A stretch of DNA of 64,000 nt from an uncultured Lachnospiraceae bacterium (GTDB lineage Bacteria; Bacillota; Clostridia; Lachnospirales; Lachnospiraceae), in the NCBI GenBank assembly GCA_902794825.1, contig CADBIU010000002.1:24997-88996 (forward strand), in the 5' to 3' direction. Position numbers and translations under genes: made by a program. Shown one piece after another: positions 1 to 8,445 of this stretch; the stretch's first letter is position 1, and each line of letters begins with the position of its first letter. Below the pieces are notes generated by a model, which was not told where the DNA came from, searched no databases, and saw only the letters and a program-made list of their open reading frames with translations.

Positions 1-1162
1 CAGCGCTCCTTAGTATACTCTTCTGAAGCTGAGCCAGTTCCGTGAGCTGCTCCGGCGTCACGTGATACTTGATATCTCTCTTGCGCCCTATAACGCCCAG
101 TCCCGAGCAAGGGAGGTCGCACAAGAGCACGTCCGCTTTCCCCGCCTCTTCCGGAACCGGGATCAGCGCGTCTCTCTGGTCCACCACAACATTGGGAAGA
201 TGCATCCTGCGCACATTCTTGAGGATCTGCGCTGTCTTCCCTTTGCTGAGATCAAAAGCGTACACCGTTCCCTCTCCTGCAGTTCCTCCGGCAAAAGCCA
301 GAAGCTTCGAGGCGCAGTGCATGGCCTTTCCTCCCGGTGCCGAGCAGACGTCGTATACCGTCTCGCCGCCGGAGAGACCCGCAGCCTCCGCGACCATCAT
401 GGAACTCTCATCCTGCACTGTCCACGCGCCTTCCCTGTATCCGGGCAGCTCCTGAATGCTGTCAGTGCCGGTAAGTTCATAACAATAAGAAAGATATTGT
501 CCTTTCCTTACCTGTACGCCCTTTTCGGACATCTTTGTTATGATTTCTTCTCTGCGTGGTTGACTGCACCGGTCATCAAAGCGAATGGCAACCGGGCGCA
601 CCTCAAGCAGCGCCCCCAGCAATTTCTCTGTCTCCTCTTCGCCCAGCTGCTCCCGCCACATACTGACGATCCACTCAGGCATGGAAAACCTGCGGGAGAG
701 CGATCCGGTATCGGAGAGATCCCCGGCTCCCGGCGCGCTGTCCGCCGTGAGTTTCCCTGCCTCCTTATCCCGCGCTGCGCTTCGCAGAAGTCCGTTCACA
801 AATCCCGAGAGTTCTTTCTTGCCATACTTCTTAGTGAGTTTGACCGCCTCATTGCAGGCAGCGGAATCCGGGACCGAGTCCATGTACAGGATCTGGAAGA
901 TCCCCATGCGCAGGATATCTCTTATCACAGGCCTTATCCTGGCGCCCTTTTTCGCGTATCGCCTCAGCACGTCGTCGAGCTCGATCCTGCGCTCGATCAC
1001 TCCTTCTGTCAGCCGTTTGACAAAAGCCCGCTGCCTGCGGTCCATTCCCTCGCGCTCGCAGCGGTCCAGCATCTCCTTCACCGCGATGTGGCTGTATGTT
1101 CCGTTTTCTCTTATCCCGGTCAATATTTCCAGGACGGCTTCTCTCTCGCCCAGTCTGCTCAA
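1..1162 (-). CDS. rsmB: 16S rRNA (cytosine-C5)-methyltransferase RsmB, C-terminus off the window
   Basis: Partial gene whose 3' end lies beyond position 1. The start is TTG at 1162, preceded by an AGGAGA ribosome binding site; no ATG fits. Translation gives an N-terminal NusB-like helical domain (about residues 1-130), then a Rossmann methyltransferase fold with the SAM-binding motif DVCSAPGGK near residue 270 and the catalytic motif DLPCSGLGV near residue 350. RsmB methylates C967 (E. coli numbering) of 16S rRNA using two cysteines; the PCSG cysteine is visible, and the second (motif VI, TC) would lie outside the window. It is the last gene seen of the recJ-murE-priA-def-fmt-rsmB run and starts about 80 bases after fmt. 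The frame is open from 1162 to the edge. Confidence 0.93.
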   Translation of the reverse strand, partial: MSRLGEREAVLEILTGIRENGTYSHIAVKEMLDRCEREGMDRRQRAFVKRLTEGVIERRIELDDVLRRYAKKGARIRPVIRDILRMGIFQILYMDSVPDSAACNEAVKLTKKYGKKELSGFVNGLLRSAARDKEAGKLTADSAPGAGDLSDTGSLSRRFSMPEWIVSMWREQLGEEETEKLLGALLEVRPVAIRFDDRCSQPRREEIITKMSEKGVQVRKGQYLSYCYELTGTDSIQELPGYREGAWTVQDESSMMVAEAAGLSGGETVYDVCSAPGGKAMHCASKLLAFAGGTAGEGTVYAFDLSKGKTAQILKNVRRMHLPNVVVDQRDALIPVPEEAGKADVLLCDLPCSGLGVIGRKRDIKYHVTPEQLTELAQLQKSILRSA

Positions 1163-1242
1163 AGTATTCTCCTGTTATAAAGAGAAGCGGCGAAACTGTA
1201 TGTCACAATCTGCCGCTCCCGATGAATCTGTTATTGATTCTT

Positions 1243-2181
1243 TCAGCGCTCTGCCGTGAGCTTTTGTCCCGGCTCCACCTTCGCTCCAAGAAGAAAAGCC
1301 TGGGTGCTCATGCGCTTCTTTCCCTCGTACTGCACTTCGTTAAGGGCAAGAACGCCCTCTCCGCAATTGACGAAAATCGACTTTTTATCAGTCCCTGCCA
1401 CAGTGCCGGCTTCGCCCTGCGCCTCACGGCCTGTGACCTCAGACGCCCAGATCTTGAGCATCTTGCCGTTCATGAAAGTGTAGGCTCCGGGCCAGCTGTT
1501 AAGGCCGCGCACCAGCCGCTCGATCTTCTCCGCCGGCATGTTCCAGTCGATGTTTCCCATCTCTTTTTTGAGCATAGAAGCATAGGACGCGGCTTCATTG
1601 TCCTGTCTGACCGGCGTCAGCGTCCCCGCCTCGATCATGGGAAGGGCCTTTACCAGCAGCTCTCCGCCGAGCTCAGCCATCTTCTCATACAGGCTCTCCC
1701 CCGTCTCGTCCGCGGCGAGCGGGATTTCCTCCTGCAGCAGGATATCGCCCGTATCAAGTCCGGCGTCCATCTGCATGATCGTGACTCCGCTCTTTTCTTC
1801 TCCGTTAATTACCGCCCACTGGATCGGCGCGGCGCCTCTGTATTTTGGCAAAAGAGAGGCGTGAACATTGACGCATCCGTATCTGGGCAGATCCAGGATC
1901 TCCTGGCTTAGGATCTGGCCAAAGGCCGCTACCACGATAAGATCGGGAGCTTCCTCGCGCAGTCTCTGCACCGCTTCAGGTCTCTTGACTCTCTCGGGCG
2001 AAAAGACCGGGATCCCCCACTTGTCCGCGCACTCGTGGACAGGAGTCCTTATGACGCCCCTGCCTCTCCCCTTGGGTCTGTCGGGCTGCGTCACCGCGAG
2101 AGTAACCTCGCATCCGCTCTTCATCATAGTATCCAGTACTTCCGCCGCCAGATCCGGCGTTCCCATAAATACGATCTTCAA
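1243..2181 (-). CDS. fmt: Methionyl-tRNA formyltransferase
   Basis: 312 residues, the usual Fmt length. It transfers a formyl group from 10-formyl-tetrahydrofolate to Met-tRNA(fMet) for translation initiation. The N-terminal formyltransferase fold opens with KIVFMGTPDL and carries the signature HASLLPKYRGAAP near residues 105-118 (substrate and catalytic region); the C-terminal OB-like domain binds the tRNA. The start is TTG at 2181 and overlaps the def stop by four bases (TTGA), which implies translational coupling. The def-fmt pair is the classic adjacent arrangement of the enzymes that add and remove the formyl group. Confidence 0.97.
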   Translation of the reverse strand: MKIVFMGTPDLAAEVLDTMMKSGCEVTLAVTQPDRPKGRGRGVIRTPVHECADKWGIPVFSPERVKRPEAVQRLREEAPDLIVVAAFGQILSQEILDLPRYGCVNVHASLLPKYRGAAPIQWAVINGEEKSGVTIMQMDAGLDTGDILLQEEIPLAADETGESLYEKMAELGGELLVKALPMIEAGTLTPVRQDNEAASYASMLKKEMGNIDWNMPAEKIERLVRGLNSWPGAYTFMNGKMLKIWASEVTGREAQGEAGTVAGTDKKSIFVNCGEGVLALNEVQYEGKKRMSTQAFLLGAKVEPGQKLTAER

Positions 2182-2699
2182 GCCTGCTCCTCCGCCTCTT
2201 CTTCGGTCTCCTTGGCAAACATCTCGTCCAGTTCCTCATTCGTGTAGAGTCTTCCCTCCACGAGTTCCACATACATATGACCGTCCAGGTGATCCAGCTC
2301 ATGGCAGATCGCTCTTGCCAGAAGGTCCTCTCCCTCGATGGTGAACTCTTCCATGTCTTCGTTAAAAGCCTTGGCGACCACATGGCGGGGCCTTGTGACC
2401 TGACCGCTCTTTCCGGGTACAGACAGGCACCCCTCCCAGCCGGTCTGCTCGCCGTCCTTCTCGATGATCTCAGGATTGATCATGACGACAGGCTGATCCT
2501 GCTCGGCGCTGACATCGATCACAACGATCCTCTTGAGCATTCCCACCTGGGGCGCGGCAAGTCCCACGCCGTCCGAGTCGTACATTGTCTCTTTCATATC
2601 CGCGATCAGCTGCCTGAGTTTGGGCGTCATCTCCTTCACTGCTTTGGCTTTTTTGCCGAGCACCGGATCTCCAAGCTCCCTGATCATTCTAAGTCCCAT
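2178..2699 (-). CDS. def: Peptide deformylase
   Basis: 173 residues. Removes the N-formyl group from nascent proteins. All three family motifs are present: GVGLAAPQVG near residue 45, EGCLSVPG near 90 (metal-ligand cysteine), and HELDH near 133 (two metal-ligand histidines and the catalytic glutamate). The C-terminal tail is very acidic (EEEAEEQA). The gene follows priA after a gap of about 57 bases and overlaps fmt by four bases, so it is probably co-transcribed with both. Confidence 0.97.
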   Translation of the reverse strand: MGLRMIRELGDPVLGKKAKAVKEMTPKLRQLIADMKETMYDSDGVGLAAPQVGMLKRIVVIDVSAEQDQPVVMINPEIIEKDGEQTGWEGCLSVPGKSGQVTRPRHVVAKAFNEDMEEFTIEGEDLLARAICHELDHLDGHMYVELVEGRLYTNEELDEMFAKETEEEAEEQA

Positions 2700-2756
2700 A
2701 TCTGCTTTCCGCCTTTCTTAACATGTATTCATTATAGGAGACCGGTCTTATTCCCA

Positions 2757-5005
2757 TTAAAACGGGCTTACCGGATCAAAGTCGAACTGCACCTGCACCT
2801 GCGGGTCCTTCCCGATCTTCACCAGATAGGCGTAAAACGCCTCGGCGCGGTCCTTACATCTCACAAGTTTATCATAATTTACATCTTTGATATAGATGAC
2901 ATATCTGTATTGGTCGCGGATCTTTGTAAGGGACCCCTTCGCGGGCCCGATCACCAGCACCTCCGGATCGTCCCTTACAAACAGTTCTCTGAGCCTGCCC
3001 GCGAGGCTTTCCGCCCTGTCCTCATTATCCGACTGCAGCTGGACGCACAGCATATGCGCCGCCGGCGGATACAGAAGGAGCGAGCGGTACCGCATCTCCT
3101 CGGCAAAGAACCCCTCATAGTCCTGCGCGGACGCGTACTGCACAGCGTAATTCTCCGGCTGATAGGTCTGGATCACGACATTTCCGGGCACTTCTCCCCG
3201 GCCGGCTCTCCCCGCAGCCTGTGTCAGCAGCTGGAAAGTCCTCTCCGCCGCCCGGTAATCCCCCGCGTAGAGCGACATGTCCGCCAGCAGAATACCGACA
3301 AGCGTAACGCCCGGGAAATCATGTCCCTTCACGATCATCTGCGTTCCCACAAGGATGTCCGCCTCACGGTTGGCAAAAGAGGAAAGGATCTTATCGTAGC
3401 TCCCTTTCCGTGAGGTCGTATCCGCGTCCAGGCGCAGCACCCGCGCGCCGGGATACCGTATCTTAAGGTGCTCCTCGATCTGCTCCGTTCCGGCTCTGAA
3501 TCCGGAGATGTAGGGAGATCCGCACTCAGGGCACTCCTTCACTCCCGGCTGCTCGTAGCCGCAGTAGTGGCAGACCAGCCTGTTATTTTTGTGCAGGGAC
3601 AGCGAGATGTCGCAGTGAGGGCACTTGATGACCGATCCGCAGGACCTGCAGGATACGAACCCCGCCACGCCGCGCCGGTTGAGAAAGAGAATGGACTGCT
3701 CTCCCCGCTCGAGACGGTCTTCAAGAAGCTGCTGCAGCCGCTCCGACAGGATCGATCGGTTTCCGTTTCTGAGTTCCTGCCGCAGATCGGCGATCTCCAC
3801 AGTCGGGAGCGTGCCTCCCGTCAGTCTTTCCGTAAGATTGTAGAGCCTGTATGTGCCGTCCTGCGCTCTGTGATAGGATTCAAGGGACGGCGTCGCGCTT
3901 CCCAGCACTACGCAGGCGTTCTTGAGCCTTGCCAGTTCTTCCGCGACTTCCCTTGTGTGATATTTGGGCATCGATTCATTTTTATAACTGCCCTCGTGCT
4001 CTTCGTCGATCACGATGACGCCGAGCTGCGCGAAAGGGGTGAACAGAGCGCTCCTGGGGCCGATGATCACATCGATCTCTCCCCTCCGGGCGCGCTCCCA
4101 CTGGTCCGCTTTCTCGCTGTCGGAGAGCGACGAGTTCATCACCGATACCCTCTCGCCAAAATAGCGATAGAACCGCAGCAGCGTCTGGTAAGTCAGGGCG
4201 ATCTCGGGAATGAGCATGATCGCTTTCCTGCCGCGATCGACGATCCCCTTGATGATAGAAATATAGACCTCTGTCTTGCCGCTTCCGGTAATGCCATGGA
4301 TCAGGCTCACCGTGCTCTTTCCCTCGTCGAAGTCGGCCAGAACGCCGTCAACTATAGCCTTTTGCGCTTCGCTGAGTTCCTTCCGGTCTTCATCCGCCTT
4401 GTCAAACAGGACGGGATTTCGGAAGGACTCCTCCTCGGTGACTCTGATCACGCCGGCTGAAGACATCGCCCGGATCACAGGCGCGGTGATGTGCAGCTTT
4501 CCCGTGATCAGGCTGTAGGGCTGTCTCGGGACCTCCATGAGTTCACGAAGGAGACGCTCCCTGGCGACCTGATGCTTCCTGACGTAGACTTCCAGCTGCC
4601 TCTGAGCCTCCTCCCGGGAGAGAATCAGTTCGATCTCCCTGGTTTTGACAGGTTTTCCGGGTTTTCTCGATGTCAGCACAGTCCTGAGGGCTGCAGCCAT
4701 CGTGGAACCATAGCGGCGTTTCATCCAGGCGGCAAGCGCGATCGCGGTCGCTCCGTCGTCGTCCTCGCTGTAGCCGCTGTCATTGACGGGAAGTTCCGCG
4801 ATCTCCTTCACCTTTTCGGGATCCATGCCGCAGTCGTCCTTCAGAGCGATCACATAGCCTGCAGTACATTTCCTTTGCCAAAAGGCACTAGAACAAGGCT
4901 CCCGGGCTGCAGCACTTCCTGCATCCTCTCGGGAACCCTGTACGTGAACGGCCTGTCCAGCTTGTTATAGGCGATGTCTATGATGATCTCCGCGTATCTG
5001 CTCAA
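2757..5005 (-). pseudogene. priA: Primosomal protein N' (PriA helicase), disrupted by a -1 frameshift
   Basis: PriA restarts stalled replication forks by loading the helicase. The main open frame (2757-4853, 698 residues, apparent GTG start) has Walker A GITGSGKTE, the DEEH box, a zinc-binding block with CRSCG, CPHC, CHYCG and CPECG, and a normal C-terminus. It lacks the PriA N-terminus. That piece is upstream in another frame: TTG at 5005 begins SRYAEIIIDIAYNKLDRPF and continues to VPFGKGN, after which the frame reaches a stop at 4850-4852. The other frame resumes with TAGYVIALKDD, exactly the next PriA segment. One missing base between about 4855 and 4885 explains it. PriA matters for fork restart, so a sequencing or assembly error is likelier than true loss. 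Joined, the protein would be about 749 residues. Confidence 0.88.
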
Positions 5006-5024
5006 ATCCTATCCGTCTCTCTCC

Positions 5025-6545
5025 TCAGCCTTCCTCCAGGATCTCCCTGATCAGCACTCTCTCATCCATGGGATACTTGTGACCCTTGATCTCCTGATAA
5101 TCCTCGTGTCCCTTACCTGCCAGAACGACGATGTCCCCAGGCTCTCCGTTGCGGATCGCATAACGGATCGCTTCTTTTCTGTCGGGGATCGTCACATATT
5201 TTCCATCAGTGCGGGAGATACCCGTAACTATATCCTCAATAATGGCCATCGGCTCCTCGTCCCTGGGGTTGTCCGATGTAATGATGCTCAGTTCCGCAAG
5301 TTTTCCGCTCACTTCTCCCATTTCGAAGCGGCGCAGTTTCGAGCGGTTGCCGCCGCAGCCGAACAGGCATACAAGCCTGTGGGGCTCATACTCGCGGAGC
5401 GTCGCAAGAAGGCTCTCAAGAGCCATCGCGTTGTGCGCGTAGTCGATCATGAGAGTAAAGTCATCGCTGACCTTCACCATCTCAATACGGCCTCTGACGT
5501 GTACCTTCAGAAGCGCCTTCCGGACATCCTCCGGCGTGACATTAAAGTGCCTGCATACAGCGATAGCGCACAGCGCGTTATAGACGCTGAAGCGTCCGGG
5601 AGCCGGCACCTCCGCGTGGAAGTCCATTAGGCCCTTCACGTCGAATTCGACGCCCAGTTCTCCCGGCTTTTTGATAAGCTGCAGGTTCTCCGCGTGCAGA
5701 TCCGCCTCAGGGCTCAGCCCGTAAGTCTCTACGCTGCAGGTGTGGCCGTCCATGACCTTCTTATAATATTTGTCGTCCGCATTGAAGATACCTACCCTGC
5801 ACTGGCGGAAGAGAAGGCTCTTGCACTGCAGGTAGTCATCGAAATCTTTGTGCTCGTTGGGACCGATATGATCGGGCGACAGATTCGTGAAAATGCCGAG
5901 GTCGAATAAGAATCCCTGGGTCCTGTGCAGCATGAGCGCCTGGGAGGAGACCTCCATGACCACAGCCTGCATACCTGCGTCCGCCATGTCACGGAAAGTC
6001 TTCTGCAGAACTGTGGACTCCGGAGTCGTATTGTGCGCCGGGATCCTGACATCCCCGTATAGTATCTCAATGGTGCCGATAAGGCCCACCTTAAATCCCG
6101 CGGCTTCCAGGATCGATTTCACCATATAAGTCGTGGTGGTCTTTCCTTTGGTTCCGGTGACGCCGATGATCTTCATCCGGGAAGCCGGATTTCCGTAATA
6201 AGCCGCCGCAATGTAAGCCATCGCGTATCTTGTGTCCTGTACTCTGATGATGACCGGCTCTTTCACCGGTGTCTTCCCTTCCAGGTCGGACAGGTCAAGG
6301 TCCTTCTGCACTACCAGAGCGGCCGCGCCGTCCAAAAGAGCCTGCCTGGCAAACTCATGGCCGTCCCTTACCGCGCCTACAATGCAGAAAAACAGGCAGT
6401 CCTTCGAGATCTTGCGGGAATCGTTGACGATCCCGCTCACTTCGGTCCCGCGCAGCGCCCGCTTCTTGTCGTGATCCATGATCACCTCTCCTGCCAGAGT
6501 ATTGAAATGATAATCCAGTTTGCCGATCAGTTCCGCGATCTTCAT
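5025..6545 (-). CDS. murE: UDP-N-acetylmuramoyl-tripeptide synthetase MurE, probably meso-diaminopimelate-adding
   Basis: 506 residues. Cytoplasmic ATP-dependent ligase adding the third amino acid to UDP-MurNAc-L-Ala-D-Glu in peptidoglycan synthesis. The ATP-binding motif GVTGTKGKTTT lies near residue 130 and Mur-ligase motifs such as ENTTPES and DYAHN follow. Near residue 425 the sequence reads SDNPRDEEP; the DNPR form is the established marker of meso-diaminopimelate specificity, whereas lysine-adding enzymes differ here. The start at 6545 has a GGAGA site and lies 10 bases after recJ, so the genes form one transcription unit. Confidence 0.95.
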   Translation of the reverse strand: MKIAELIGKLDYHFNTLAGEVIMDHDKKRALRGTEVSGIVNDSRKISKDCLFFCIVGAVRDGHEFARQALLDGAAALVVQKDLDLSDLEGKTPVKEPVIIRVQDTRYAMAYIAAAYYGNPASRMKIIGVTGTKGKTTTTYMVKSILEAAGFKVGLIGTIEILYGDVRIPAHNTTPESTVLQKTFRDMADAGMQAVVMEVSSQALMLHRTQGFLFDLGIFTNLSPDHIGPNEHKDFDDYLQCKSLLFRQCRVGIFNADDKYYKKVMDGHTCSVETYGLSPEADLHAENLQLIKKPGELGVEFDVKGLMDFHAEVPAPGRFSVYNALCAIAVCRHFNVTPEDVRKALLKVHVRGRIEMVKVSDDFTLMIDYAHNAMALESLLATLREYEPHRLVCLFGCGGNRSKLRRFEMGEVSGKLAELSIITSDNPRDEEPMAIIEDIVTGISRTDGKYVTIPDRKEAIRYAIRNGEPGDIVVLAGKGHEDYQEIKGHKYPMDERVLIREILEEG

Positions 6546-6555
6546 ATGCTGTCTC

Positions 6556-8367
6556 CTAACTGTGTATCCTGTAGTCCTTCACAATGTACTGCATGCTCTC
6601 TCTTCCGTTCCAGACATTGATGTCGGGATAATATACCATATCTATTGTAACATTTCCGGCGCCTCTGAAAAGCCCCTCCAGGGCTCCTCTTCCGGCAGTT
6701 TCGATAATGTCCTGCTCAAAATCAGCCGCGTCCCCGAACCGGATCAGGTCGATCCTGGCGCCCGTGTCATCCTGCGCGCCGAGCCTTACCACATTTCTGT
6801 TCCTTCCCAGTACTCTGGCCGACAGAAGCCGGATATTCCTCGTGACAAACAGAGGCCTGGGATTATCCGTGCCGCAGGGTTCCAGCAGCGCCAGTTCCCT
6901 GGTCATATCCACCCCCAGAAACCTCGGCGGAAGTTCCATGTCGACCCTGATCACTTCCTGCAGCTGCTCTTTCGTGAGTGTGCAGTTCTCCTCGATCCTT
7001 CGGCTGAACTCGGCGAAGTTCTCCTCCTTCATCGAGAGTCCTCCGGCCATCTTGTGGCCGCCATACTTGATGAACAGATCCTCGCAGGCGTTCATCTCCG
7101 CGTACATGTCGTAACTCTCGATGGAGCGCCCCGACCCCTTCAGCACGCCCTCCCCCGAGTCTGTCAGGACAAAAGCCGGTCTGTGCATGCTCTCCTTGAT
7201 CCTGCCGGCGATGATCCCCGCCAGAGATTCGTGGCAGCCGCGCAGAAGAATGACCAGAACGCGCCTGTGCTGCATATTTTCAGCCTCGATCAGGGCCTTT
7301 GCGGCGTCCGTGCCCTCAGCGGTCATGCTCTTTCTGCTGTCATTGAGGTCTTTGAGCTGCTGCGCGTTTTGCAGCGCGCTGACAGGATCCTTCTCCATGA
7401 ACAGTTCCAGTCCCCTGTAAGCCGTGTCCAGCCTTCCGGTCGCGTTGAGACATGGCCCGAGTACAAATCCCGCGTGGTAACAGGTCAGGGGCGTCTGCGC
7501 GAGACCGGTCACACTGATCAGAGCCTGCAGTCCAAGATTATCCGAGAAGGAAGCTTCTCCCAGTCCTTCCCGCACAATGATCCTGTTCTCATCACGCAGC
7601 GGCATCACATCGCAGACTGTAGCGATGCCCGCAAAAGGGATCAGATAGCGCCTGAGTTCCCTGAATTTCCCGCTGTCTTTTCCGCCCATCAACTTTTGCG
7701 CCAGCAGCAGGCAGATCTTAAACGCCACCACTGCGCCGCATATATCGGGAAAAGGATAGGATAAGCCTTCGGCAGCGCTCTCAGGGATCTTCGGATCCAC
7801 TACCGCATCAGCCGGGGGAAGCGTATACTCCCGGCTTCCGTCCTCCTGCAGTTTGAAGGGCACTTCGTGGTGATCCGTCACTATTACCGTCATGCCCAGA
7901 TCCTTCGCGGTCTGCAGGGCCTGTACTGCCGCAATTCCGTTGTCGCAGGTCAGGATCGTGTCGACGCCGTCCTCCGCCGCCTCCTTCACAAGCCGCTCAT
8001 TGATTCCGTATCCGTCCCTGATCCTCTCGGGAAGTTTCGCGTCCGCCTCGATCCCGAGGCTGTTCAGAGTGTGCCAGAGAATAAAAGAGGCACAGATCCC
8101 GTCAACATCGTAATCTCCGATGATTCGGATCCGCTTTCCTTCTTCGCGCTTTTTTGCCAAAATATCGACCGCTCTCTGCGCGTCCGGCAATAAAGCCGGA
8201 TCGTGAAGATCTTCCAGCGTCCCCCTGAGGAATTTCTCCGTGGCCTCTTCCCCGATCACATCCCGGTTACGGATCAGGCGCGCGAGCACGGGAGAGATCC
8301 CGCAGGCCCGCGCTATTTTGTTAAAATCCGCTCTCTTGGCGGTTACGATCCACTTCTTCGACTTCAA
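6556..8367 (-). CDS. recJ: Single-stranded-DNA-specific exonuclease RecJ
   Basis: 603 residues from the preferred TTG start at 8367, which has a GGAGAG ribosome binding site and begins LKSKKWIVTAKR. A longer ATG frame to 8418 exists, but its 5' part is the second arm of the secDF terminator hairpin, so it is rejected. DHH-family motifs are present: IGDYDVDGIC, TCDNGI, VTDHHEVP, a mid-protein DENR region, and the DHHA1 motif GGHKMAGGLS, followed by an OB-fold region. RecJ degrades single-stranded DNA 5' to 3' in recombinational and mismatch repair. No promoter fits between the terminator and the start, so expression may depend on read-through from secDF or a promoter overlapping the hairpin. 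Confidence 0.95.
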   Translation of the reverse strand: MKSKKWIVTAKRADFNKIARACGISPVLARLIRNRDVIGEEATEKFLRGTLEDLHDPALLPDAQRAVDILAKKREEGKRIRIIGDYDVDGICASFILWHTLNSLGIEADAKLPERIRDGYGINERLVKEAAEDGVDTILTCDNGIAAVQALQTAKDLGMTVIVTDHHEVPFKLQEDGSREYTLPPADAVVDPKIPESAAEGLSYPFPDICGAVVAFKICLLLAQKLMGGKDSGKFRELRRYLIPFAGIATVCDVMPLRDENRIIVREGLGEASFSDNLGLQALISVTGLAQTPLTCYHAGFVLGPCLNATGRLDTAYRGLELFMEKDPVSALQNAQQLKDLNDSRKSMTAEGTDAAKALIEAENMQHRRVLVILLRGCHESLAGIIAGRIKESMHRPAFVLTDSGEGVLKGSGRSIESYDMYAEMNACEDLFIKYGGHKMAGGLSMKEENFAEFSRRIEENCTLTKEQLQEVIRVDMELPPRFLGVDMTRELALLEPCGTDNPRPLFVTRNIRLLSARVLGRNRNVVRLGAQDDTGARIDLIRFGDAADFEQDIIETAGRGALEGLFRGAGNVTIDMVYYPDINVWNGRESMQYIVKDYRIHS

Positions 8368-8392
8368 AGGCTCTCTCCATAACGAATACGTG

Positions 8393-8429
8393 AAAAATCG
8401 AGGGAACGGACGCTCCATCCGTTCCCTCG
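8393..8429 (-). terminator. Rho-independent terminator after secDF
   Basis: Perfect 12-bp inverted repeat (arms 8399-8410 and 8418-8429, 7-base loop) followed on the minus strand by ATTTTT. It lies 17 bases after the secDF stop and about 30 bases before the recJ start, leaving little room for a separate recJ promoter. Confidence 0.88.
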
Positions 8430-8445
8430 GTTCAGTTAACTATGA

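Noticed and set aside
8368-8418. N-terminal extension of recJ from an ATG at 8418
   Set aside because: The extension runs through the second arm, T run and 3' flank of the secDF terminator; a TTG with a good ribosome binding site begins exactly where the family starts.
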